Assembly: GCA_033964015.1 (NCBI GenBank)
Contig: CM066923.1
Location: forward strand, 9,351,978 to 9,415,977
Direction of reading: 5' to 3'
Source: Scolanthus callimorphus
Taxonomy: Eukaryota; Cnidaria; Anthozoa; Actiniaria; Edwardsiidae
DNA: 64,000 bases
Part shown: piece after piece, positions 1-13,063 of the stretch
Position numbering within the stretch: position 1 is the first letter of the stretch
Layout of the letters: each line of letters begins with the position of its first letter
Translations under genes and position numbers: made by a program
The notes under the pieces: generated by a model
The model's input: the letters and a program-made list of their open reading frames with translations, nothing else
Told to the model about the DNA's origin: nothing
Databases searched by the model: none

Positions 1-67
1 TTGCGATTTGAATTATTTGCTTGTAAGGCAAGCATTTGAGTGCCCCTTTAAACCCTATTATTCTTAC

Positions 68-203
68 CTTGGTAAGCTCGGCTATCAGTTTCTCTTGTTG
101 TTTGGCCAATAAGATCAGGTCACGTTCCAGCTCATCGTCATCCGGGATATCAAGATCGATGACGTCACTAATGCCTACGGCCCGGGCCTCCTCGGTGTGA
201 CGT
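68..203 (-). CDS. Giant gene exon 51 (last visible): coiled coil
   Basis: Reads RHTEEARAVGISDVIDLDIP and DDDELERDLILLAKQQEKLI. The split Lys with exon 50 keeps the frame. It ends ELTK at donor GTAAGA in phase 0, so more exons lie beyond the left edge. Confidence 0.87.
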
Positions 204-3200
204 CTAAAAACAAAAGACAGCAGTGAATACTTGAACATGCGTTGTAGATTCAGTACAACGGAATTTTGCAGTGAATTACCAACAAACAGTCTGAATAGTA
301 GCGTTTGTCGTTGCTTTAGACAAAATTCACCCAGATCGCCGAATCTTGCCGCTAGCCAAAAGATGGCGTAGGCATGAGATTGAATTAGGAGCCTACCCTA
401 CCAGGAGTGCTTAATTTAACGAAGACAAAAAGGTAATCGAGAGGTCCTAGAACAGCGTTGTCAGCGTTGTCCTAGAACAGCGTTGTCAATTGTTTTCATG
501 CAGAACATTGTTCGCCGTTGAATGCTGACTGCGAAATACTAAAAGCTCGCATTCATTTTGCTGTCGACGGGGAAAACGACACCACCTATTAGCATTTGAT
601 TCCAGATGTTATGTCTGTCCTCGCTTGATTATTCACCAAACAATGGGCAGTTTTTTCATGTGGAATTTAAAATGTCCGAGCAACAAACAAAAACTCACTG
701 GGCTAGATTTAATCAAATTACAATTGTATAATTTTATTTATAAGTGAGTTATTATTTTTGAATTACTGTAATAAAGCGGCTTTAGGCCTTGCCTTTAGCC
801 ATTTACAAACAAAATGTTTGGTCACTTTGATTTGCCCAGTAAACAGAGCTCAGAATGCGCAGCAGATATGTTTTGCCAATGCTTGATCGGGAAGGGAGTT
901 GGCATAATGAATTCTTAAGCTTTTCCTCACGAAAATATTTAACACATATATTCTGAGGCAATTTTTCGGTGTATTTTCCATGCTCTATGTGAAAGAAACC
1001 TTTTGGCTTGTACGACGTAGCAACAGTAACAAGGGAGGAAGAACAATGAATGTGGGATCGATAAATTGACTAGAATGCGTTCATGAATATCAATCCAAAT
1101 CTTGTTCACTTCATCATGGATTGGATTCTAAACCTGTCGCCTTCAAACTTCGTATTTTACCAAATTCGGGCGCTCTTTTCAGTGGTACAAACGATGTTAG
1201 GTAACTTGCCGATTGAAATTTCGAATGTTCAAGTAGCGCCGACTTATACAATTATCTTTCGGAAAGTTTAAGACAAAGTAGGTATATAAGCTAAGACCTA
1301 AAGAGTGTTAAACGAAAGTTTAAAAAACTCAAAGTCTGACGCCAGAGCTTATAAAAAATTGGGAACATATAAATTCAGTTCATTATTTTATTTACCTCTT
1401 GAGTTTATGCTTTTGATAATCACAGCGGGGTTTCAACATTTAGGGGTTAACATCACAATAGGACAATAAAGCGGAGATTTTCGCGTTTTTTTTCTTGCTC
1501 AGGACTTGCACGACGACTTCCTTTAGAAATGGCAATTCAACCATATTCGTCTTTCAATTCTCATTCCTTCTCAAGCAGTGGTACAGTGCGAATCTTTCAC
1601 AGTTTCACTCAGAATTTTCTGTGATGATGCTCAGAAGTTCAAAACTCACGCTCTTTATTGTGGGAGTGCTGTTCTGCGGAGCAACTCTTGCTTCAAACAA
1701 CTCTTCTTGCCGAAAAAGAGTTTCTATCGAAGAGCGAATGGCTTCTTTGGAGAAAGGTAGGATTTGTGATCGATATTTTCAATTTCCTGATTGCTAAATG
1801 CATCCTTTAAGGTTACACCAAACCTTCGTGGTAGTTTCCTTTACATTAATGGAATTATTTAGCGAAAAAAGTCCGGCGTAGCTTGACAAGTGATACGTCA
1901 GTTTAGCTTCGCCTCAACCACGGCAATTTTATTTATTTGATAAAACAAATTTTAGTGAGTCAATGACGATTCTTCGCGAAGCTTTCCACCGTTTTAATTC
2001 AACCTTCAAAAGTTCCACGCACGCGAAAATACACTGCATTCGGGATTTTTAAACATTTTGTTATGGGCTTAGATGTATTAGGTTAGCCATTTTAAGAAAA
2101 TTTCCCCCAAATATGGTCGACTTGCTACCGTTGCAAACTGCCTTGTTTAGTACAGATTTAGGATTTTGAATCTATATGACTGGAAGCAGCGAGGTGGTAC
2201 TCACTACCGTCACATGCGAGTTTTCCGACGTATTTTTCTTTACTTATAACGTTTTGCATTTGGCTACTTTGCACTATGGTTTATAGAGAAACACGTCGAA
2301 TTATCTATTTTTCAACTGATTTTGATCAATATTTCTGATAATATGAGAAATTTATCTCCTTACCGGGTGGGGTCTGGTAACTAGTCAAACGCAAGATTCC
2401 TTTCTTTTGCAAAAAAAACCCACTTGCACTCTCCCAATATCAAAAATTCGAACGGTACATAACAGTTGGAAAAATCACCAGTCACAACGTTTATAATAAA
2501 AACCTTTCTTTTAGAAATGCCATTTGCAAGTGTTTCTGATAACACCTGACCCTGGTAGGTTCAAATCTAGTGAGCCTTTGGCAGTTAAGTTTGCTGCGTA
2601 GTCAATCACAATCGTGTGAGCCAATCGCGATCCTTGTTCAGTGCACTCCTTTGGCTTGTTTTTCGAGACATGTTGCAACAGACATGTCGCACTAGGCGAA
2701 ACTAGGAAGGGATCTGATTGGCTCACGAGTTTGATTGACTACGCTTGATTTTCTTGACAAAAAATGGTCTTCGAAACGCTCTTGGCCTATTTCTTCAAAC
2801 TTATAGTCTGACCTCATTGGCGTTGGTATTGCGAAAAGTTATCTTGCATGTCTGGGTGGATTCTTCAACTCAAAAAATGGAGGGCCGCCATTTCGTTGCC
2901 ATGGAAGCGTCAATTTAAACAAAACATGTAAACACATATAACGATCAATTGCATGTTTCTTGTAAAGTGGCTTGCCTTTCTGTGTATGTATAGCACATGA
3001 GATACAGGCCATACCAGACCGAAGAGTCAACTAAAAACTGCTATTAGCCACCTTAAAGTGCAAATTTTCTTAGTTTTTTATTAATAACACGCAATGGCAG
3101 TGGTTCAAAATACCTATTTTTTTGCAAAATACAGACAACGCTTCAAATCTACTAAGATACCTATTGTCTTGAATAAATTCCGTTGATTTGCGATAAATGT

Positions 3201-6200
3201 GAAACTAATCGCGCGCTAAAATTATCTGAAAAACAGAAAAAATGAAGAACTTTTTCTAAACTGTAATGAATTTCTTCCGAGTTGCATAAATTACAAAAAT
3301 AACATAGTGAGTTTTAAATCTCGTGTGTTATGAGCCGAAATCTACCTCGTCGGTGCGAATGGAATCTCAGATGTATAGGTTTAAATAGTTTGAGCAAAAA
3401 ACCTTGATTTTTTTAAATGTAAACGAAGAAATTAGAAACAAACTTCGGTAGCAATCACATTTGCTGTCGTTTGTTTAGATATGTAAATTTTATGAAGTGG
3501 GGGACAAAACTTTCAGTAAACTTCACGCCATTGCTAAACTCTCTCAAAATAGGCTATAAGTCCGGGCAATAGACCAAATGACTGCAATTTTACTAGACCA
3601 CACATCTGTAGTTTCTTAGTGCAATAAGGCTTATGGTTATCTATATATTAGAGGAAATGCAAACCTCGGTCGTATTATTATGCTTTAGATTTTGGTGGGG
3701 GACAATGCTTTCAGTAAACTTCGAAATTTTATATTTCCAAGAACTTATTTCCGATCTCAGTCAGAATGCCACATTTCGACATAAAAATCTATAGACCACA
3801 GTTGGCTCAGTTTGTTTCATTGCGGCGTTGCTTATTTTGACAATAAATCTAAAAAACCTGAAATACGCTAAAATTATCAAATTTTTGGGACACGAAAATG
3901 GCAAAGACGTTTTCACTAATAATATCGAAGAAGATGCATATATTGAAGAAAATACCATATAAGTTATTTCATTTAGGATTGGAACTTCGATTTATGGCAA
4001 ATTTTGCGTTGTATGTTTTATCCATGAAGAAATAAGTAAAAGTATCGCGATTCACCCTGCCACTCTGTGTTGTTGTGAGCCGTCAATATTTTGTGGTATT
4101 GACGGCTCAAAAAGAGCTAGCAAAATTCAACTTTTTTCGCGCGAATTTATGTTTCATTTCATTGTCAATAGTTAGAAATAACGTTTAGCTATATTTCTAG
4201 CAATATCTTATGGCAGAAAGAGATTTTTTTCGCCGAAAAAGATGGAAAAATGTAAACAGAAAATGCTCGAGCTCGTGCGAAAAGCCCATGTGATTGCGTG
4301 AGATCGTGCGTAAATGTAATGAGAATTGAAATTTCAATCGACAATAAATAGCACTATTTCTTGCCATTTCCTCCAGAAAATCTTCAAGAATCGCGATACA
4401 ATATTAATTCCGATTTTGAGACGGCAATTCCACAAAATATTGACGGCGTTGGAAGAAAATATTTTCACGTATTGGGCTCCGTCGCTGCGCGACTCCGCCC
4501 AATACGTGAACATATTTTCTCCCAACTAGCCGTCAATATTTTGTGGAATTGCCGTCTCAAAATCGTAATTAGTATATAATATTTTTACACCAGGCGCTGA
4601 ACGTGTGACGCTGGGACATGCAAATTTGCATAAAAACAGAGATATTTATAATGATTTTTCGATCCTAAAAAACTCTTTTTCACAAAAATTATTTTTCCAG
4701 GGAAAGATGAGTATTAGGTGCATAGACTTGTGCTTAGAGAATGAGCTTACTGCAAACCGATGCTTTAAAAATTGATTTTAACGGCAAAAATTGGCGAGTG
4801 AGTACCACCTCGCTGCTTCCAGTCATATCAGATCTGGACGATTGTACTGAATTTTGTTTCTGTTCTGTTTTAGCAATCGTTTCCCTGGAGAAGCTCATCA
4901 AGACAAACACGTGTGTGAAGTGCCAAGGTGATAACTGTTTTAAAATGTCCCTTTAGGGCTTTAGCCTTATTCGACAATGGAAATCCATATCAAAGATCCC
5001 CCAAAATGAATGCCATATTAACAACTAAACCCGGAAAATTAGATTTGAATAGCACCGAGGACATGGTTTATACAGATTTATCAAATTCAAGGAGTTTTCA
5101 AGGAGTTGTTAAGGACTTTTCAAGGGTAAAATACAAATTTTCAAGGGCTATTTGTACAGTTTTCGTTTTGTTTGCCAAACACCCAACCGCCCTATTGTAA
5201 ACAGCAATAAGATTATGCGGGAAAACAGAATACACAGACAATGCGCAATGCACTATAACGGGAAAAGGTTTTTAGTATTCTTTTCCATAAATTCTTTTTG
5301 TTGAAAAGGTTCGATTCGATAACAAAAACTTTTTAAGGGGAAAAATTGATAAATTCTTGTACTTTTTAAGGACAAGTAAAAAATTCAACGACTTTTCAAG
5401 ATCTGTGCGAACCCGGATTGAGGAAAAAATATTTTTTTTCTAGACGTCGGAGGTAAACGATATCACTGGTTCTAGGCCAGATCCATGAACGACAAACATG
5501 TAAAACAGTATTTTTTATTTTTTTTCTACTGATGTTTTTAAACGTGTTAAAATAAAGACTGTGTATTTGATATCCGAGAGCTCGTTCGTTCATACGTCTC
5601 ATACAGTAAAAACCCTCATATAAGAACCTAATAGATTGGAGGCCGGAATGAACAGGTTCTTATATTTAAGGCAGTTATTCACAGTTCAGGCTGATAAGGT
5701 TTTTTTGTATTTTTTTTAGTACGAAAATGTCCTCGCGACTGGAGCCGCTTCGAGCGCTCCTGCTATCATGTTGATCCGACCATAAAAACATGGAGCCAAG
5801 CGCGTGACTTTGTCGCGCTCTTGGTGGCGATCTTGTCAAGATTACATCGCGAAAAGAAAACGACTTAGTTCTGAGGCTGTCCCTCAAGCACGCAAGCGCC
5901 AGACACCAGATGTGGATCGGGCTGAAATACTCCTCGTACGATAAGAAGTTCCACTGGGTAGACGGGACTCTGCCGAAGTTTACTAACTGGTCCCCGCACG
6001 AGCCGAATGGCTACCACAAAGAGCAATGCGGTCATATGTGGACCAATCCTAGTCGCAAAGTGTTTTACAGGAAAGCCGGTGACTGGAATGATCTTGTATG
6101 CTCTAATGTGAGTAGCGAAGCAAACGGATTTATTTGCGAGAAAGCAGCATAGATTTAATCAAACTGAACATTGACCACCCTTGTAATGACGATTCCTAGA

Positions 6201-9200
6201 GACGTAGACTCAAAACAACGTGCGCATTAGTCTTCCGCGTAACCCGATATTCTTAGTGTATTAGATATGTAGTTCTCAAACTCATTAATTATTCATGAGG
6301 GCGTAGACCAATGGGGTTCTTGCATTTGGTCAGGTGTATGACTTTGGAAACCCAATGAAACACCAGTTGAAAATCACTAGTGTTTGAAATGATTTCAAAC
6401 ACTAGTGATATTGAGTTCTTAATTAGCATATTCATAGACTACTCAAACACAATTCAATAACATGTTTAATTGTCTTGATCGGCAGCTTCTTCTCTTTCTT
6501 GTTCTTTAGCGCCAATCCTGCCCGCTCGTCCCGTCCTTCCCTTCTGCGTTTAGCAAACGTTTGAAGTGAGCAAATCTAACAAAACAAAAATGTTATAAAT
6601 ATGACTAGTGTTATCAGAACATGCAAACACCAGAGTTCGTTGTTGCACTCGGATCTTGTTTTGCCCAAAAGACCCAAAAATATTTTCAGCAATCAAAACT
6701 AGCAATCCATTTCCATCCGCTTTAATTTGAACCAAAACGCTGCAAAGCGCTGTTAATTTATCAGTCGAAAGCTTACTTAACAAGCGTAGGCTAATATTTT
6801 GGTTGCTCCTAGTGAATTCACTGCTTTCTACATCTCCAAATTACACTGATAATATCGTGGCTAATGGCATGCTTGGAGCAGAAACGTGGACATATAAACA
6901 TATACCGTTTCCGGGATACGTTGTCACCCAAAAAGCCTATAAGCTTGGTGCGCTAGGGAGTATGGGTAAAGATTTATTTAAATTTCTGTAAAATATTAGA
7001 AACAAACATGCTTGGAAATGTACTGAAATTTAATCATTTCACCTGTGTTTGCGATAACTGTCTGAATTCAGATCAAACAGTAGCAGTTTAAATGCCCCCA
7101 TCATCCTTTGCGCTTCAAGCTTATAGGCTTTTTGGGTGACAACGTTTCCCGGAAACGGTATATACTAACCTTTGTCGTTGCCATCCAAGAAATTGAAATC
7201 CAGGTTGGGCTTTCGTTCCAGCACATACCGACGTATCTCGCACACGATTTGGTAGAGAGTTTTGGGCGGATACCGCTATCCTTTCTTTTTCTTCCGCAGT
7301 CTTAGGCGGACGAAACCTTGACTGCGCCATGTTCAAGGTGAAATGGCGATTCAATTAGCATATACAAGGTTGTACAATCTAGCAATTGATTAGATGGCAT
7401 GTTCTTTGCCTGAACAAAAGGGCTGATCTAATCAGCTAATTTGGCGTCGTTGGGCTTATGTAATCACGTTTTTGTTCTTTAACATTCTAAGCGTGATTGC
7501 ATAACATGATATAAACTGTGTATTTTATTTGTGTGAGAAGTAATTCCAAAAACTCGTTCTGCGTGTTTCATTGGGATTACAAACAACTCGAAAACAATAA
7601 AACACTCGCGGCTACGCCGCTCGTGTTTCAATGGTTTTCTCGTTGTTTGCAAACCCAATGAAACACTTGAACTCGTTTTTGAAATATAACATATTCTTAT
7701 TCGTAGTCTCTCGTGGGAGACTACGTGCGCAAATGAAACACGGGGGGGGGGGGGGGGGGGTACTCGGCTTGATAAGGATGGGTATGTGCCACCCTTAAGA
7801 AGAAAAGCTACTCCGTTCAATTTTTTGCACCCAAAATGAGACCCCGTTCTAAAGAGAAATTACGTTGATAGTGGAACTTTTTTAGAAACGTTTTTTTAAT
7901 GTTCTTCCTGTAATTCAAACCCAATTCTATCGGCTGGATGAAGAAATCGGGACCCCGTTTGGCGGCACATACCCGTATAGCTCTTGTAAGGTACTCCCCC
8001 CGGGCTGAAACAGCAGAAATTGTTCAAGCGCTTTAGTAACGGAGTTTGTACTACACTCTCAAATGAGTAAATAAAGCATATTTCCATTATCTTTCTGTCC
8101 TGTCTATCTAGTAACGTCACAAACTTCAATAAAACCTTTGAAACATACCGTTGATCGGAACAAGTTACAAAATGCATGCCTGACGCTGTTCTATGAAACT
8201 GAACTTTTCAGACCAGTTACTGCTCTTCACACCAAATTTAATCGGATTCCTGTTTCTAGCTCCTGATATATCGGTGCTGCAATTTCTGTCACGCAACAGG
8301 CATGGATTTTGCGCAATATTTCAGGTAATGTTCTCATTTGGAGCATTCGATGAAAGCAAGCATGCTCAATAAGTACATTTTTTTGCAAATAAATCTACGG
8401 TGGAGAACACCAAGAACTCCATGCGGCAAAAGATCAAAGTTTGAACAGGCCTGAAAGAAACGAAAAAAAAAAAGAACCGCACAGAAAAACGTTCCCTGCC
8501 TCCCTTGGTTTCTTTGACTCCTTTGAGGATGAGAAAAAGCGTGGCATATGACCATGTTAACTTACTTGTGAAGTTCCTTCTTTCTGCGCAGACGTTCGGC
8601 TTTCAGTTGCTTCCTGACGTCTCGTAGTTTCCTCTGCTTTTGCTGTTCAATCTCATCTTGGACTTGCGTCATCTTCTTAGCATACTCCATGATCAGCGCC
8701 TAAAAACAATGCCAGTTTAGAGACCTGAGCGTCATCCTACGGTAAATTTATCTATCGCCGTTTGTTGTTCTGCTTGTTAACATGTCTGCCAGCAACTCAG
8801 AATACTACTCCGACTTTGTTTCTCAAGCAATCATTCTAATCTTTCGTTTTTGTTCTTTGTATGATTTTATTACTCTACCTATACCAGGTAATTTTTGTCT
8901 AACTACGCGTCTATCCGTTTAGTTACGGTGGTCCATCAATAATCGTCTATCGGTCAAATTGATATCCTGTCTGTCCAAATAGTGTGAACTATTTTCTATC
9001 CAACTGCTCCTGTCTGTAGGCGTATGTCTATCAAGCTAGTACTCGACCTGTCTAACTAGGCGTCTCTCACCAAATAGTTAGTTACCTATCTTTCCAGTTC
9101 GGCGTCTGTCTGTCCTACTAGTGATCTGTCTGTTGAACTAGTGATCTACATTTCCAACTCAGCGCCATTTGACCAATTAGTGATCTGTCTGTCCAACTAT

Positions 9201-12200
9201 TGATCTATCTGTCCAACTAGTCGTCTATCTGTCCAACTAGTGATCTATCTGTCCAACTAATATAGGCGTCTATCTGTTCAACTAGTGATTTAACTGTTCA
9301 ACTAGTCCTCTATCTGTCCAACTAGTGATCTATCTGTCCAACTAGTCGTCTATCTGTAGTCGTCTATTCGTCTATCTGTCCAACTAGTCGTCTTTCTGTC
9401 CAACTAGTCGTCTATCTGTCAAACTAGTCTTCTATCTGTCCAACTAGTGATCTATCTGTCCAACTAGTCGTCTATCTGTCCAACTAGTCATCTATCTGTC
9501 AAACTAGTCGTCCATCTGTCAAACTATTGTAGTGATCTATCTGACCAACTAGTGCTAGTGATCTATTTGTTCGAATAGTGATCTATCTATATGCAAAGCT
9601 AGACGCGCCTCTATCTCTCACCTCCTTCTCCTCATCCGTCTTAGCGTTCCTCAGTTTATCCTTCAACTCCGTCTGCAAATCCGCCAAGGCCTGCTCCTTC
9701 TTCTGCTCATACTCGTTAATAATATCCGATATCGCCTTGATCTCATTAGACCTCAACTCATTCTCGAGCTGTGCACACTCCAGCGTATGTTTCTCCATCA
9801 AGCTCTTCTGGATTTCTTTCCTCTTTTCCTCTGTCAACGTCCCAGCCGCGGCTAAACCAGCGATAGTCACATTCTCCTCGCTGTACTTTTCGCCCATTTG
9901 ATTGACATCTAGATTAGATAGGATGTCCGCTGCACTGAAGCCCGCGCTTTCCTGGCGATGCAGGCCAGCGGTTTGTATAGGCGGCCGAGGCGCAGACTGC
10001 TGCGCTTTCTCTATGACAACGGCCGCCCCTGGTGCACCATATGAGATAGCAGCTTTTTGAGATGGCATGTTTACGACTGTAGGACCTGAGATACAAACAT
10101 TGTCACAATGGGCAGTTTGCAGGTGTTTGAGGTGTTGCGTGACATTTTGAATTTTGATCCCAGCAAAATAAAAATACCATATTTTTACCGAAATATGTTT
10201 AATCCTAAAATTTGAGGTGATTTCGAAAAAAAAAAAAAGTTATGAGCGTCAGAAGTTGGTTGTTTCCTATAGGTGTAATTCAATTGCCAACCACAACATT
10301 AAACGTATACAGAAACAGCCTTCTTCGGGCGCCAATAACTTTGCTAATATTTACCGAAAACAACTCAAATTTTCGGCTTTTTCTAATTCCGGCAAGCTCT
10401 TTTCAAATATGGTATTTTCATTTTATTAGGACCAAGATTCAAAATGTCACATAACACCTGCAAACTCACCATTCAGCTGACATCCAACCGGTCTCGTAGG
10501 AAGCGGAAGAACCCCTCTCCCTGTTTGGTATTCTAGTCCACACATTCGCTATATCGTGGTTTGCTTTGAGACCCCTTTTCCCCACATCAAGCAATGCACA
10601 TGTCTTGTTTGCACACAACTCCAATCAACCCGAGCTTTGGCTTCCGCCAATCAAACGAGTGAACAGCTCTGGGTGGTTTAACGCCCACTTTGAGAGCGGT
10701 ATTAGAGCTTTTTAGGGACTACCTAGGCTTCAAAACAAAAAATTTCAACGAAATTTAGAAAAAGTCCACGCGCCTGTCCTAAAATGTTCGATGGAAGCCA
10801 AAACGCAGGTTGGCGTTTAGAAATGTAAAGTTCGCAGTTATTATAAAGCATTTTCAAGCCTTGATTTTTATTTTCAATTTTAAGCATTTTTTAAAGATCC
10901 CTCTTAGATCGACTCCGATCTGCTCACCTTCAGCAGTATGGCCAGCGGTAAAGCCAGACAGGAACTGAGTAACCGCGCCTCCGCCACCCATCACCGTATA
11001 TGAGCCGCCGGTACCCGACACAATCTGTCCAGCGGAGTTCAGCATGACTGGTCCCCCTCTTGCAAGAGGCGTATAAGCTTCTGTAGGAGCGGTATGAGCT
11101 CACGATTGGTCTCAGGTACTGGGATATCGTCTCCATAAACGCCGAGAAGCGAGACTTCGTAGTCTCCAGCGAGGACAGCTCCTCCGGTCAAAACCACCTT
11201 TGCAATTAGAAAAAGGAAGGCAGGTGTTAGATAAAATAAACATCTTCACTATTATTCCGTGATGCGACTACTTGGTTTATAGCATCGCGCAGCCAAGTGC
11301 GACGCTATGCATAGTTTACTTGTGATTTTCAAACTCATTAATAATTCATCGAGCCCAAAGAAAATCACAAGCGTGAAGGAGGTGTGAACGCGGTCTTAAT
11401 TTGCAAAGATGTCACGCTGTCTTACTTCAAAGACTGTCGCAGTTATTTCTTGGGGTAGGCTTATTCCTAGCCTGAGTATCAGGACCCTCCCCTCTTCGGC
11501 AAAAAATGAGGGAAGGTGGGAAGTGTTTTACTCAAGGAAAACAAAACCCGCCTGATACTGAGTTAAGATATGACCAAACTTATACAAACAAGTGCGCTGG
11601 GCGAAGGAGTTTAAAGGCCCATAGTCAACCGGGAACCTTTGCGCTTTGTTTTCGATTGGATCTATTGTTATTCAACAGCTGTGATTGGCTGATACTGTAG
11701 GTCCCAAAGGGGTTCCTATTGTTCTTTGCATTTCACAGGTTCAAACTGAATTTAACTGCGTTTTATTCTTGTGTGCCTGCAATGCGGCTTGGGTGCTTAT
11801 GGACCTTATTAAACAAAAGAAGAGGAAAACAAACAAACAAACGTAACAAAGCACGGCACAGCACATTGCAGCAAAAATAAGCAATCCAAACCAAATAATT
11901 TCACCAAGCATGATCAAGATACACCTTAGCTTCGAGAGACGAGATTTCAGCCTTATGCCTGATGTACTCTAACGATGCGTGGCTCTCATCAAGCTGCTCC
12001 GAGCGACTCTGCAGCTGGTCCTGTAGTTCACTGCGTAGCCTGACCTTCGCTTGGTGGAAACGTTCAGTAACTGCTGCCTCAGCTTCGGGATTCAGTGCAT
12101 CCTTGAAAGGAGAGAAAAAAAAGATAAAGTTGGCTCCTTGCGTTTCAAGACGCGCAGTACGCTTCGTAACTTCTGATTACTATTCATATGAAGCAGGCAC

Positions 12201-13032
12201 CGTCACTCGCATGGGAGTCACTGAAGTCGCGTCGCAACGCCGCAACCTGTTGTCTGTTGAATCAGGGTCTACACTCTAATTCTAATCTGTAATAATTTAT
12301 ACATTCCGATTGGACTGCCTTCGACATTAGCTATAAATGCTATAACTTGTGCAATACCAGGGACGTTGTTGCAAACGATTTAACGATTTTATACTCTCTC
12401 AGATATTTTACAAAAAAAAATCAGGGCCTAGCATTGACCCAAGAGGAACACCAATTCATAACTACACAAACCTGCAGTTCCTCCATCCTCTTATTGTACT
12501 TGTTCTCTTCCACCTGCAGCTTGTCAAAGAACCTGGTGATAGTGTCTGTGAACTTCTTGTGAGCGTTGTTGTGTAGTTCTTCATGCGCGCGCTCATCGCC
12601 ATCGAACAGTGTCAACACGGCGATGACATCATCGGGCAATACAGAGGCATAGTCTATGGAAGCATCATTACGGCGTTGGACCTCGCGATGCGCTGCTCCG
12701 GCAAGGGCAGTAGTACCTGACAGAAAAACGAGTTATCAAAAAAACGATAAAAGCGCTGAGTTATCCAGGGCTCTGTGGCAAAGAGACATTTTATTTCATT
12801 TTGCCGAACGAAAGGATATTTTCCTGCCACACCTCATATCAGGGCCCCCTCTAATTACGCCCAGCTGTTGCCCGAGAATACATTTATAGGATTGTGAGAG
12901 CAGGCGAGCGCACACAGTTGTTTAAAAACTCACAGCAATAACGTGGCAAGGATTTCAACGACACTGTACTTTATGGCCACCTCTACCTTCTTTGATATAT
13001 TTAACAACTATTCCTCGAGCCCGAATGGGCTC

Positions 13033-13063
<31 letters not shown>

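Noticed and set aside
1495..1623. Upstream extension of the lectin ORF
   Set aside because: The open frame reaches further upstream, but only the Met at 1624 or 1627 gives a proper signal peptide; the upstream part is probably 5' UTR or intron.
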